From contig NZ_CP047027.1 of assembly GCF_009797025.1 (NCBI RefSeq), positions 4,774,001-4,838,000 of the forward strand: a stretch of 64,000 nt of DNA, given 5' to 3'. The position numbers and the translations under genes were made by a program. This DNA is from Cellulophaga sp. L1A9 (GTDB lineage Bacteria > Bacteroidota > Bacteroidia > Flavobacteriales > Flavobacteriaceae). The notes under the pieces were generated by a model that worked only from the letters and a program-made list of their open reading frames with translations, was not told the DNA's origin and did no database searches. Shown in pieces: positions 8,515 to 17,955 of the stretch (position 1 is the stretch's first letter; the number at the start of each line of letters is the position of its first letter).

Positions 8515-9579
8515 TTAAGTTTCTATTCTTAAATCTACACTATAAATACCATCTTTTAATTTTGTTTCAAAAGAATATTTATCGGCGTACAAAAGGTTTA
8601 GACCTTTTTTTAGGTTCTGCAAGCCAATTCCTGAGCCACTTTTGTCTGCTGTCGTTTTCGGAAAATTTGTATTCTCAATTTTAAAAATAACCAGATTAGC
8701 TTCGGTAGTCAAGGCAATATTAATTTCACTTTCTTGAGTTGCCGAAACTCCGTGTTTAAAGGCATTTTCAATAAGCGATATAAATAACAAAGGCGCTATT
8801 TGTATTTGTGTTTCCTCTAACGGAAAACTATAGCTAATTTTTGTTTTATCTGAGGTCCGTAACTCCATCAAATCTATATACTTCTTCAAAAAATCTATTT
8901 CCTTACTCAAAGCAATTACACTAGTGTTTGTTTCATACAACAAGTAACGCATCAACTTACTTAAACTATGTAAGGTAGATTTGGCTTGCTCAGGTGCAAC
9001 GTCTACCAAAGAATAGATATTATTTAAAGAATTAAAGAAAAAATGTGGCTGCAATTGGTAGCGTAAATGCTGAATCTCTGTTTGTAATTTTAAGGTTGCC
9101 GCTTCTTTAGTTGCTTTTTCTATCTTCACCCAGCGTTCCGTAGTTTTTAAAGCTACAGCGAAAACTATGGGAACTATGGTTGCAATGATATTAAAATAGA
9201 TCGACATTTCTTTACGAGGCATTTTACGGGTCTCTTCAGTACTAAGGTCCAACCAATCATCAAAATAAGAGGTTTTTAAGTATTCTCTTAATAAAATGGA
9301 AGCCCCGATAATGATCACATTTACAACAATAAACTGCACCAATTTATTGGAGAACAAAAGCTTATCAATAAGATACAGGTAATTGATATAAAATATAATC
9401 CCATAGAAAAACAAGTGCACCCAAGAGCGTATAAATGTCTTTAACAACACTTGATCTTGTGTAGCATCTAGCGTAAGCAAAAAATAAGGCAAACTAAACA
9501 AGATAAACCATGCTAGAACATGCAATACAGGTAGTAGTACTTTATTATTTATGGGCATATTAAAAAATCTATTATTCAT
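8515..9579 (-). CDS. LytS/YehU-type sensor histidine kinase
   Basis: 354 residues. Four hydrophobic segments in the first 150 residues form a membrane sensor without a large extracellular domain. The His_kinase motif LRYQLQPHFFFNSLNN follows with phosphorylatable H179, then the N-box ENAFKHG and the glycine-rich GSGIGLQNLKKGL of the ATPase domain. The start overlaps the permease gene by 8 bases. The small sensor and its location inside an efflux operon suggest it detects envelope stress or the exported compound itself. Confidence 0.95.
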   Translation of the reverse strand: MNNRFFNMPINNKVLLPVLHVLAWFILFSLPYFLLTLDATQDQVLLKTFIRSWVHLFFYGIIFYINYLYLIDKLLFSNKLVQFIVVNVIIIGASILLREYLKTSYFDDWLDLSTEETRKMPRKEMSIYFNIIATIVPIVFAVALKTTERWVKIEKATKEAATLKLQTEIQHLRYQLQPHFFFNSLNNIYSLVDVAPEQAKSTLHSLSKLMRYLLYETNTSVIALSKEIDFLKKYIDLMELRTSDKTKISYSFPLEETQIQIAPLLFISLIENAFKHGVSATQESEINIALTTEANLVIFKIENTNFPKTTADKSGSGIGLQNLKKGLNLLYADKYSFETKLKDGIYSVDLRIET

Positions 9580-10792
9580 ATCTCATTGCTGCTATAGGAT
9601 CTAAGGCTGCTGCTTTACGTGCGGGGTACCATCCAAAGAATATACCTGTTACGGCACATACCGCAAAAGAGATTATTATAGACGATGCTGTAACACTTGT
9701 AGGCCAATGCAATACTGTTTCTATGATAAAAGTAGTGCTTAGTCCTAAAACTACCCCAATAATTCCACCTGTAATACTAATTAATATCGCTTCGATTAGA
9801 AATTGGATCAAGATATCGGCTCCTTTTGCACCTACTGCCAATCGTAAGCCTATCTCCCTGGTGCGTTCTTTTACAGATACATACATAATGTTCATGATTC
9901 CAATACCTCCAATTAATAAGGAGATACTTGCAATAGCTACTAACAATACCGTTAACATCTCACTGGTAGCACTAAAGGTAGAAATTAATTCTTCCATAGA
10001 ACGTACTTCATAATCTGCAGTGGCTCCACTTTGCAAACCATGTGCTTCATCCATAATTTTAGTGACCTCTGCTACGGCATCTGCAGATTGATCTTCACTA
10101 ACCGCCGAGGCAATAATTGATTGTAAATAATCTATGGCTAAAATACGTTTTTGAACCGTTGTATAGGGTGCTAAAACCACATCATCTTGATCTTGACCAA
10201 AAGTATTTTCTCCCTTTTCTGCCAATACGCCAATCACCATAAAAGGGATGTTGTTAAACCGAATCATCTTCCCTACCGGATCTTCTCCATTGGTAAATAC
10301 ATTCTCTACGACCGTTTGCCCAATAACAGCAACTTTGGCTGCCGATCTTACCTCAGCATCTGTGAACATGCTTCCGTTTTCTATATCCCACACTTTAATC
10401 GCTAAATAATCCGGATTGACCCCATAGATACTTGACGGCCAATTCTCTGCGCCATTGATCACTTGTCCGTTACCATCTACTTGCGGAGAAACATAGGTAA
10501 GCAAACTGGCTTCCGATGCTAATTTCTCATAATCATCAAGGGTAAGCGATTGCATTTCGCTCCGATCTAAACGCACCCCTGCCTTCCGTTCTGCATAAGG
10601 TCTTATGGTAATCATGTTAGACCCCATATTGGATATCTGCGTTTTAATACTCTGCTTAGAGCCTTCACCAATAGCCAACATAGCAATTACTGAAGCAACA
10701 CCAATGATTACCCCTAACATGGTGAGTAAAGCCCTTACCTTATTTAAGATAATAGCCTTGAATGATATTTTCAATAAATTTAGAATTCTCAT
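9572..10792 (-). CDS. MacB-type ABC transporter permease
   Basis: 406 residues with the FtsX/MacB layout: one transmembrane helix near residues 20-42 (LTMLGVIIGVASVIAML), a large periplasmic domain to about 275, then three helices ending in WYPARKAAALDPIAAMRYE, a highly conserved MacB C-terminus. It works with the separately encoded ATPase, the MacA-like adaptor and the TolC-like channel as a mechanotransmission efflux pump for macrolide-like or peptide substrates. The substrate cannot be inferred. Confidence 0.95.
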   Translation of the reverse strand: MRILNLLKISFKAIILNKVRALLTMLGVIIGVASVIAMLAIGEGSKQSIKTQISNMGSNMITIRPYAERKAGVRLDRSEMQSLTLDDYEKLASEASLLTYVSPQVDGNGQVINGAENWPSSIYGVNPDYLAIKVWDIENGSMFTDAEVRSAAKVAVIGQTVVENVFTNGEDPVGKMIRFNNIPFMVIGVLAEKGENTFGQDQDDVVLAPYTTVQKRILAIDYLQSIIASAVSEDQSADAVAEVTKIMDEAHGLQSGATADYEVRSMEELISTFSATSEMLTVLLVAIASISLLIGGIGIMNIMYVSVKERTREIGLRLAVGAKGADILIQFLIEAILISITGGIIGVVLGLSTTFIIETVLHWPTSVTASSIIISFAVCAVTGIFFGWYPARKAAALDPIAAMRYE

Positions 10793-10793
10793 A

Positions 10794-11540
10794 TCAGTCT
10801 TCTTTTGGGATCGCTTTTAATTCTTCTTTAGCATTCTTTATGTTGGTATTCTTTTCATCTTTTATAATACGCCCATCTTTTAACACAATGGTACGCGTAC
10901 TAAAAGAGGCGATATCTGGCTCATGAGTTACAAAAATGATGGTTTTCCCTTGGTGATTCAGTTCTTGAAATAGTGCTATAATTTCATAAGAAGTACGGGT
11001 ATCTAAATTTCCCGTAGCCTCATCAGCCAATAATACAATAGGATTGTTTACTAAAGACCTTGCTATAGCTACACGTTGCTGTTGCCCTCCTGATAGTTGT
11101 GAAGGCGTATGGTGCAAACGTTCTGACAAACCTACTTTGTCTAAGGCCTCTAACGCTCTTTCCCTGCGTTCTTCTGTTGATACCGATGAATTGTATAACA
11201 AGGGTAATTCTACATTCTCTAAGGCCGTTGTTCTGGGCAATAGATTATACGACTGAAAAACAAACCCTATTTTTTCATTCCGAATTTTAGCCAATTGATT
11301 CTTGTCTAATTCCTTTACCGATACCCCATCTATCTTATAACTTCCCGATGTAGGTTGGTCTAAACACCCTAAAGTGTTAAGCATCGTACTTTTGCCTGAG
11401 CCACTTGCGCCCATAATGGTAACAAATTCTCCTTCTTCTATCGTAAAAGAAACTCCTCTTAGGGCATGAACAACCTCATCCCCCATTTTAAACTCTCTTT
11501 TTAAATCGTCTATTTGTATGGCTATCTTTTTCATAATCAT
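10794..11540 (-). CDS. MacB/LolD-type ABC transporter ATPase
   Basis: 248 residues. Walker A GASGSGKST, Q-loop FVFQSYNLLP, signature LSGGQQQR, Walker B VLLADEATGNLD and the H-loop in FVTHEPD are all present; DEATGNLD is typical of the MacB/LolD branch. A second in-frame ATG at 11534 (MKKIAIQ) is equally possible. A short charged C-terminal tail follows the fold. One base separates it from the permease gene. Confidence 0.95.
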   Translation of the reverse strand: MIMKKIAIQIDDLKREFKMGDEVVHALRGVSFTIEEGEFVTIMGASGSGKSTMLNTLGCLDQPTSGSYKIDGVSVKELDKNQLAKIRNEKIGFVFQSYNLLPRTTALENVELPLLYNSSVSTEERRERALEALDKVGLSERLHHTPSQLSGGQQQRVAIARSLVNNPIVLLADEATGNLDTRTSYEIIALFQELNHQGKTIIFVTHEPDIASFSTRTIVLKDGRIIKDEKNTNIKNAKEELKAIPKED

Positions 11541-11546
11541 ATATTT

Positions 11547-12785
11547 TTAACGTGGTCCGCCTCCTCCTGGTGGTTTTGATGGCATAAACGGACTTTCACT
11601 ATCGCCATTGCTAGCGCCACTTTGGGACCCAGCAGCTATAGACTTCATTTGGTACACCACTTCATCATTAGCACTTATCCCCTCGATTATTTCTACATTA
11701 ACACCATCACTAACGCCTAAACTCACTTTTTTCGGCTTAAGATTACCGTTGTCATTTACCCATAAAATGGTTGAATCTTCATCTGGCATTACACGATCTT
11801 TAGCTGCTGGTGGAGCAGCATTTTCTTGTCCACCTTGCGCTTGATATGCTGCCATTAATTCTTGATTTGGCTTAAAATTGATGGCCTTAGCTTCTACGGT
11901 TAAAACATCTTTCAATTCTACCGTATAAATAGAAATTGTTGCCGTCAAGCCTGGTTTTAATTTTAGATCTGGATTATCTGCCTTTATAACTACTGTATAC
12001 GTTACCACATTGGAAGTGGTTGTTGGATTAAGACGGACTTGAGTAACGGTACCCTCAAACTCTTCGCCTTGATACGCATCTACCGTAAAACTTACGCGCT
12101 GCCCCTCTTTAACCTGTCCGATATCTGCCTCATCTACATCTGCCTCTACCTGCATTTCAGTTAAATCTTTTGCAATCGTAAATAACGTAGGGGTACTATA
12201 ACTTGCTGCAACCGTTTGTCCTTCATCTACGTCTCTAGACAACACCACTCCGTTTATAGGAGAATATATATTAGCGTAACTAAGATTTGTTTTCGCATTC
12301 TGATAATCAGAATAGGTTTCTGAAACCGTATTCTTAGCTACCTCATAATTGTACAGCGCTTCATCATAATCAGATGTACTAATGACCTGATTCTCATATA
12401 GTATTTTCTGACGGTCGTAAATAGTCTTTTGATAGTTTCTATCGTTCACCGATTTATTATAATTAGCCTGTTGCTTAAGTAAAGTCGATTTTAAAGTTGT
12501 CTTATCCAATTCGGCTATAAGTTGACCTTCGGTAACCACACTGTTGTAATCTACATAGATCTTTTCTACCACTCCCGATACTTGCGTACCCACGTCTACT
12601 TGTTTTACGGGCTCTATTGTTCCTGTAGCGGTCACCATCGTAGTAACATTTCCGGTTTTTGCAGGGACTGTGAGTACTTGTACTTCAGCGTTACCTGTCC
12701 CAGCAAAAAAGAAGAAATAACTTCCTAAACCAAGTGCAATAACAACTGCAGCTCCAATCCATTTTTTTGTTTTATTATTTTTCAT
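11547..12785 (-). CDS. MacA-like periplasmic adaptor (HlyD/RND-adaptor family)
   Basis: 412 residues. N-terminal membrane anchor (about 9-27), lipoyl half-motifs (TGTIEPVKQVDVGTQVSG and IYSPINGVVLSRDVDEGQ) flanking a coiled-coil hairpin at about 95-165, then beta-barrel and membrane-proximal domains. The C-terminus is Gly/Pro-rich (PSKPPGGGGPR), as often in Bacteroidetes adaptors. It bridges the MacB permease to the outer-membrane channel encoded just upstream (4-base gap). Confidence 0.94.
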   Translation of the reverse strand: MKNNKTKKWIGAAVVIALGLGSYFFFFAGTGNAEVQVLTVPAKTGNVTTMVTATGTIEPVKQVDVGTQVSGVVEKIYVDYNSVVTEGQLIAELDKTTLKSTLLKQQANYNKSVNDRNYQKTIYDRQKILYENQVISTSDYDEALYNYEVAKNTVSETYSDYQNAKTNLSYANIYSPINGVVLSRDVDEGQTVAASYSTPTLFTIAKDLTEMQVEADVDEADIGQVKEGQRVSFTVDAYQGEEFEGTVTQVRLNPTTTSNVVTYTVVIKADNPDLKLKPGLTATISIYTVELKDVLTVEAKAINFKPNQELMAAYQAQGGQENAAPPAAKDRVMPDEDSTILWVNDNGNLKPKKVSLGVSDGVNVEIIEGISANDEVVYQMKSIAAGSQSGASNGDSESPFMPSKPPGGGGPR

Positions 12786-12789
12786 ATGA

Positions 12790-14115
12790 TTAAATGCTTA
12801 TTTGGTTTCCTTGATAAAATTGTAATAATTGATTGTACAATAAGTTTAAATATTTTGCCTGTATATAATTTTGTTCTGTATTTGTATAGGTATTCTGACT
12901 CAAGATTAAATCTGTAGTACTCAATGCCCCCAATTCATATTGCTTCTGTGCTAGTCTATAGGATTCTTTTGCGGCATTACGTGCGATATAGGCTGCGTGT
13001 AACTGACTCTGAGTGGCTATGGTATTTTTCCACGCCGTTTCTACTTTTACATACAAGTCTTTTTCTTCTTGTGCTAATTGCAAGGCTGCATTGTCTATGT
13101 TTAATTGTGCTTCTTGCACAGCTGCCTTTGTCTTATTTTTATTAAAAATGGGAACACTTAAGGATACCCCTACCCGTTGGTTAAAGTTGCCATCGAACTG
13201 ATCTGTAAAATTTAAATCTTGCGTAGAAGTATATCCTGATCCTAAACTCCCTGTAAGTGATAAGGTGGGCAGGTAACCTCCTTTTGCAATATCTAAAGCT
13301 TTCTCAGACACTAGAACATTTGTTTTACTGGCATTTATTTCCGGGAGAATGGCTACTGCTTCTGAATATACCTCTTGCAGTTCTGGAACATTCTCTGGCA
13401 AGTATTCTACGCCGTCTACAATAGCAAAGCTATCTGATGATGAGAGCTCTAACAATTGCTTTAAATCTAGCAATTGTAAGTCATAGGTATTCGTAGCGGC
13501 TATTAAATTATAGTTGTTTGTAGCGGTTTGAGATTTAGCATCTGTATAATCGCGTATGGCTAATGAACCTGCATCAAAAAGTGCTTTTGCTCTCTCTTCT
13601 TCTTTCTGAGAAGTGTTTACATTATTTTCTGCAATATATATAGCCTCTTTGGCATACAACAATTGAATGTAGGCTTCTGTAATGCTTAAGGTGATGTTAT
13701 TCTGAGACTCTTGCTCGTATAATTGGTACTGATCTACTAAGAGCTTGCTTTGTTTAATTTGATTGTTGATCTGATTTCCTTGAAATAACGTTACTGAGGT
13801 ATTTAAGGAAAGGCTCGTAGAATTTATCTGTTGCGACACAAAATCGCTCGTAATAGGATCAATCGTATTCCCATTGGTAAAATTCTGACTTGCGACACCA
13901 GATAAACTTGGCAAACGAGAAGATCTAGACTCCATTAAAGCAACCTCTGTCAATTGCCTATTAACGTTGGCTTGTTGTACTGTAATGTTATGTGCTAAAG
14001 CATAAGCTATACATTCTTCTAAAGTCCAAACCTTAGCATCTGAAGTAACGGGCTGCTCTTGAGCAAAAATGCCCAAGCTAAACAGTAGCGATGCTATAAG
14101 TGTATATAGTTTCAT
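12790..14115 (-). CDS. TolC-family outer membrane efflux protein
   Basis: 441 residues with a Sec signal peptide (cleavage near FAQ-EQP) and two outer-membrane-efflux-protein repeats. Long amphipathic helices with the conserved pattern WTLEECIAYALAHNITV begin the first repeat. It is the first gene of a six-gene minus-strand operon (TolC, adaptor, ATPase, permease, kinase, regulator) with gaps of at most 6 bases. The 170 bases upstream hold the operon promoter; I see no good TAnnTTTG match, which fits activator-dependent expression. Confidence 0.94.
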   Translation of the reverse strand: MKLYTLIASLLFSLGIFAQEQPVTSDAKVWTLEECIAYALAHNITVQQANVNRQLTEVALMESRSSRLPSLSGVASQNFTNGNTIDPITSDFVSQQINSTSLSLNTSVTLFQGNQINNQIKQSKLLVDQYQLYEQESQNNITLSITEAYIQLLYAKEAIYIAENNVNTSQKEEERAKALFDAGSLAIRDYTDAKSQTATNNYNLIAATNTYDLQLLDLKQLLELSSSDSFAIVDGVEYLPENVPELQEVYSEAVAILPEINASKTNVLVSEKALDIAKGGYLPTLSLTGSLGSGYTSTQDLNFTDQFDGNFNQRVGVSLSVPIFNKNKTKAAVQEAQLNIDNAALQLAQEEKDLYVKVETAWKNTIATQSQLHAAYIARNAAKESYRLAQKQYELGALSTTDLILSQNTYTNTEQNYIQAKYLNLLYNQLLQFYQGNQISI

Positions 14116-14287
14116 AGGGAGTGATTTTTAATTTACACTTCAAAATTGAAACTTATACACGTATCTAGTGAACGGAATAGAAGTTCTACCCTATTCCCTA
14201 TACCAAAAGAAGAATTCTATAGATGAGATTTTTGAATAGGAAGTCAGTTTGCCATTGAGAATTGTATTCGCTACCGCTTTATGGGTG

Positions 14288-15088
14288 CTAAGCCTCTAGG
14301 TTGGCTTTTTCTTTATCTTCCCAATCACCAACCCATTTATTAGGTCCTACTTGTTTTATTTTAGGAGTCCCTCTGGATAAAATCACTTTAAAATAACCTA
14401 GTATTGATACGCTCAGGACAAAAATAAAAAACATGATTATAAGGATACGTAGTGCAGAAATATTGTCGCCTTTAAAAAGTCCAATTACTAATAAGGCATC
14501 AAAAGCTATCATGATTAAAGGAATCAAAAAATAAAAAACTATCACCTTTACACCTTTAAAATACCAGGTCATATCCCTGTTAAAAGCAAATAAAAGTTGA
14601 CCAATCAAAAAAAAGATAAACACAAGAAAGAACAAAAAGCTTCCTAATAGTTTACTAGTGAAAAACTTCTCTTTTAGAATCACCACATCAGTTCTTTGAT
14701 GGTAATTAATCATTAGTTTATCTCCTACTTGTATTTCGGACAAGGAGATCTCTAATTTTCTTTCTAGAGAATTTCCTTCAATAGTTGTAAAACGTATAGT
14801 GGGTATATAGGAATCTCCTTTAGAATTATACGTCGTTTCATCTATAGTAATATTAATCACTCTAGCCGTATAATTTTCTCCTGCAACCAGAGATTTAAAC
14901 GTGTTTTGTACTGTAGTCAAGAAAAAATTACTAAAAAAAAGAAAGATAAAATTGATAAGAGCTAAGATAAGTCCACTATAAAAATAGGTAAACCAGCCTT
15001 TTTCAGGAGATAGTCTTTTTACAAAACAATACGTAATTATTGAGACGAGGCCAATAAATACTATGGAATTGGTAGAGGTTATTTGCAT
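14288..15088 (-). CDS. DUF3592-like membrane protein
   Basis: 266 residues. Two transmembrane helices (about 5-22 and 35-58) precede a soluble beta-rich domain (about 70-145; ARVINITIDETTYNSKGDSY, GDKLMINYHQ) of DUF3592 type; three more helices follow. The C-terminal tail is charged and cytoplasmic. DUF3592 proteins have no known biochemical role. Its 3' end faces the TolC promoter region; the 70-base gap to the next upstream gene suggests co-transcription with it. Confidence 0.65.
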   Translation of the reverse strand: MQITSTNSIVFIGLVSIITYCFVKRLSPEKGWFTYFYSGLILALINFIFLFFSNFFLTTVQNTFKSLVAGENYTARVINITIDETTYNSKGDSYIPTIRFTTIEGNSLERKLEISLSEIQVGDKLMINYHQRTDVVILKEKFFTSKLLGSFLFFLVFIFFLIGQLLFAFNRDMTWYFKGVKVIVFYFLIPLIMIAFDALLVIGLFKGDNISALRILIIMFFIFVLSVSILGYFKVILSRGTPKIKQVGPNKWVGDWEDKEKANLEA

Positions 15089-15158
15089 ATTTCAAAAGTG
15101 ACCATATGTAGATGTACGGTGTTGTTTTTTAATAAATTTCCTTTAAATCCTATTTAGA

Positions 15159-15695
15159 TTATCCATATTCAACAAGCGCATAACCCCAAACAGCAAAAAG
15201 AAATAGATTAAGAAAGCTTAAATTTAATCTCGCATTTTGTGATATATCTTGTTTCAAGAGTACATAACTTCCCGAAATTAATAGGATTAGGTTCCCTGAA
15301 ATCATCAGCACACCCAAAACACCATTCAAGCCTGATTGAATCGCGATTTCTTTATCTTCTGCGATAACGGTCTTTACTGTTTTAAATATCGGGCTACTGG
15401 TTATTTCAATATATGGACTTTCAATTTTTGTTCGCAACGTAGAAAATTTAAAATTGTTTGCGGTAGTATAATTATATCCCATGTGCTTGCTTCTTTCTTT
15501 AGAAGCTACCGAATGGTAGGGTAAAAATATCCATTCTATATCCCGTAAACTTTCTGTCTGATGATGCTCTGGTAACAGCAAAAAATCGGCTATAAACAAG
15601 GAACTCAATAAATAAGGTACTGCTATAAATAGTAAAAATTTTCTTTTAAAATTCGTTTTAATAAATCCATTGATCCAATCCGCAAATCCATCCAT
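15159..15695 (-). CDS. Uncharacterised membrane protein, three transmembrane helices
   Basis: 178 residues not assigned to a family. One helix near residues 20-40 (FLLFIAVPYLLSSLFIADFLL) and two at the C-terminus (about 120-145 and 155-175) flank an extracytoplasmic domain of about 75 residues. It lies 20 bases downstream of the DinB-like gene and is probably co-transcribed with it. Confidence 0.6.
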   Translation of the reverse strand: MDGFADWINGFIKTNFKRKFLLFIAVPYLLSSLFIADFLLLPEHHQTESLRDIEWIFLPYHSVASKERSKHMGYNYTTANNFKFSTLRTKIESPYIEITSSPIFKTVKTVIAEDKEIAIQSGLNGVLGVLMISGNLILLISGSYVLLKQDISQNARLNLSFLNLFLFAVWGYALVEYG

Positions 15696-15715
15696 CGTAA
15701 AATTCTTAAAAACTA

Positions 15716-16258
15716 TTATTGAAATAAAACATATCTAGGCGGCACCAGTTGATTCAATCGCATATAGACGAGTAGCTGTGCTCTATGGTGTGTGATATGA
15801 TCACTTAGCAATAACAGAATTTGCCTCTTTGTTCTATCTGCCCCAAAATAGTCTAAGCGGTCTTCTAATTTACCCAGTTCAAAGTGGTTGATGAAGCTTA
15901 TGGCATCATCAAATGTTTTATCAATCGTAGCCATCATTTCTGCCTTAGATTTATCGGCTACCTTAAGCGTTGTATCTGTATCCCAATCTCTTGCCGCTCT
16001 GCCTCCTAATAACGATTCACTATGCCAATCCATTGCCCAAGCAATATGCATTAGGTGCTCTTCAAAACTCAAGGATTCTGGCGTGGGCTTAAACGTATAG
16101 TTCTCCTCTGGCATTGTCTCTGCCACGAGAAGTAAATATTTTCTTGAGTTTTCTAAACGCTCTATGTATTCTTTAATAAAATGATCTTGCTGGGCAAACA
16201 ACGGTGATGTTATTGAAGACAGTACCAGTATACCGGTAAGAACTAATAGTTTTCTCAT
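15716..16258 (-). CDS. DinB/YfiT-like metal-binding protein with signal peptide
   Basis: 180 residues. A Sec signal peptide (about 1-22, ending SPLFAQ) is followed by a four-helix DinB-superfamily bundle. The metal-binding triad is visible as H68 (FEEHLMH), H154 and H158 (LSDHITHHRAQLLVYMR). Cytoplasmic relatives act as thiol-dependent transferases such as bacillithiol S-transferases. Export to the periplasm is unusual for bacillithiol enzymes but common for Bacteroidetes DinB proteins. The substrate is unknown. Confidence 0.85.
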   Translation of the reverse strand: MRKLLVLTGILVLSSITSPLFAQQDHFIKEYIERLENSRKYLLLVAETMPEENYTFKPTPESLSFEEHLMHIAWAMDWHSESLLGGRAARDWDTDTTLKVADKSKAEMMATIDKTFDDAISFINHFELGKLEDRLDYFGADRTKRQILLLLSDHITHHRAQLLVYMRLNQLVPPRYVLFQ

Positions 16259-16290
16259 GGGAATATAAGTTTTCGTTTCTTTTAAAGGGT

Positions 16291-16336
16291 ATTGGCAGCG
16301 TTTACTGCCAATGTTTTATAAGCTATAATAGCTTAT
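16291..16336 (-). terminator. Two consecutive hairpins between flavoprotein and DinB genes
   Basis: ATTGGCAG (16291-16298) pairs with CTGCCAAT (16305-16312). Directly after it, ATAAGCTA and TAGCTTAT form a second perfect hairpin (about 16318-16336). Both lie between the stop of the flavoprotein and the start of the DinB gene. There is no strong T-run, so they could equally be mRNA-stabilising structures. Confidence 0.45.
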
Positions 16337-16452
16337 AAATTCTTTATAGAAAATACTAATATAGCAGAAAATTATTCAATTTAAATACTCCCTTCTCTTC
16401 ATCTACCAAAAAAAAGATCATGACACATCGTCTATTTATTATTTTCTAGTCC

Positions 16453-17955
16453 TTATTCTGAATAGCGATTTGGGGCTACAATATTGTTAGGGTCTAATTT
16501 GTTTTTCAGTTTATAAGCGAGACTATCTTTCCAGTTCACACGATCTACATAGTCCTTATGAAATATGGTTGGTAAGCGATACGGATAAATGCCAAGTTCT
16601 AATGAGAATTCTAATAAACGTCTATATAAGTTATGGGCATTTTCTACTGCTTCCTTTTCTGTTTTTTTAAACAAAATTGGTATGGTGGATGCTATGATAT
16701 TTTCATTCTGAATGGTTAAGGTTACCATAGGTTCAATATTAAACGTTTCAAATATTTTATAGATACCCTCCATATATTCTTTAATAATAGATACTTTATA
16801 TGGTAAAACTGGTGCATACCACAAAATTCCTATCCCATCTTTTAATGGATTGTATTTTTTGTTCTCATCTGGCATATCAGACAAAGAGTATATTAAATTT
16901 AGAGGATATCTAGAAGGTTTTCCTTTTAAAATAGAGAAGCCCTCTTTTATCTTTTTTAAGTCGTCAGCAGCAACAAATAGCTTCCCTAGCCAACTTTTAT
17001 TCAATATGATATTGTTTGAAGAAATGAAACGTTTTTTTGTCCCAATACCTTTCAATGCCTTCTGTAGTTCCTTTTTAATAGTAGCTCTGATTCCTTTAGG
17101 TCCATAGATAGCACCAATAACGGTCCAATCTTCTAACTTATGCGCAGTTTTAAGCTCTTGTATTTTATCTTCGGCGCAATAGCCTTGTTCATCTAAGAGG
17201 TAATTGCTTTTCATAGCTAACATTCTGCGGGTATTCATAAGGTTGATACCCGAAATAAATCCTTTATAGGTTTCTTTTATTTCCTTCAGTTTTAATAAAC
17301 ACTCGTTTAGCGCTTCATTGGAAATAGCCATCGTGAACATAACAATCTTTTCTGGTGTACGCTCTAGTTTTATGGTCATTTCATAAACAACCCCAAAATT
17401 AGATTGAAAGAAAATATAATCAAAATTAGGCCCCACACCCCATTTATGATGTTTGTCTAATTGTGATAATCCCAATTGAGAAAAAGGAGATTCGTAGGTA
17501 CTCCCATCTGGTAAAATTGCTTTTAAAGAACGCACTGATGCGACATGATCATGAATTGGAGTTATTCCGAATCCCCGCTCTAAAGCATTCCCCATAATAT
17601 TTGCCTCTGGCCCTGCCCCAGTTACTGGCACCATAAATTCATAGGAATTAGCTTTTAAAAAATCATAAAGTTTTCCTTGGGTTAAACCAGGTCCAAATGT
17701 CAGCAAGCCCTCAGCGGCGTCAAAGTTGATTACCTCTGGCATTTTTGACAAGTTCATTACAATTGGAGTATTTTCATCTGACGGAAAACTACTCCCATAC
17801 CCCCAATTATTACCCGATGACACGGGATAAAAACTACAGCCGTTGGTATTACAATACGTTATGACCTCTTTTATCTCTTCTGTATTTTCTGGATACACAC
17901 TATTTTTACTTGTAGATATATTGTCTAAGCATCTTGTTATGGTCTGTTTATGCAT
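16453..17955 (-). CDS. FAD-linked oxidase, VAO/PCMH type
   Basis: 500 residues. A PCMH-type FAD-binding domain spans roughly 10-200 (YPENTEEIKEVI, then YPVSSGNNWGYGSS for the pyrophosphate loop, and GNALERGFG). A substrate domain follows, and the C-terminal LDPNNIVAPNRY matches the end of vanillyl-alcohol oxidase/4-cresol dehydrogenase relatives. This family oxidises phenolic or alcohol groups. No signal peptide, so probably cytoplasmic. Its start overlaps the acyltransferase-like gene by 8 bases, so the two products probably act in one pathway, perhaps on an N-acyl amino acid. Confidence 0.82.
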   Translation of the reverse strand: MHKQTITRCLDNISTSKNSVYPENTEEIKEVITYCNTNGCSFYPVSSGNNWGYGSSFPSDENTPIVMNLSKMPEVINFDAAEGLLTFGPGLTQGKLYDFLKANSYEFMVPVTGAGPEANIMGNALERGFGITPIHDHVASVRSLKAILPDGSTYESPFSQLGLSQLDKHHKWGVGPNFDYIFFQSNFGVVYEMTIKLERTPEKIVMFTMAISNEALNECLLKLKEIKETYKGFISGINLMNTRRMLAMKSNYLLDEQGYCAEDKIQELKTAHKLEDWTVIGAIYGPKGIRATIKKELQKALKGIGTKKRFISSNNIILNKSWLGKLFVAADDLKKIKEGFSILKGKPSRYPLNLIYSLSDMPDENKKYNPLKDGIGILWYAPVLPYKVSIIKEYMEGIYKIFETFNIEPMVTLTIQNENIIASTIPILFKKTEKEAVENAHNLYRRLLEFSLELGIYPYRLPTIFHKDYVDRVNWKDSLAYKLKNKLDPNNIVAPNRYSE

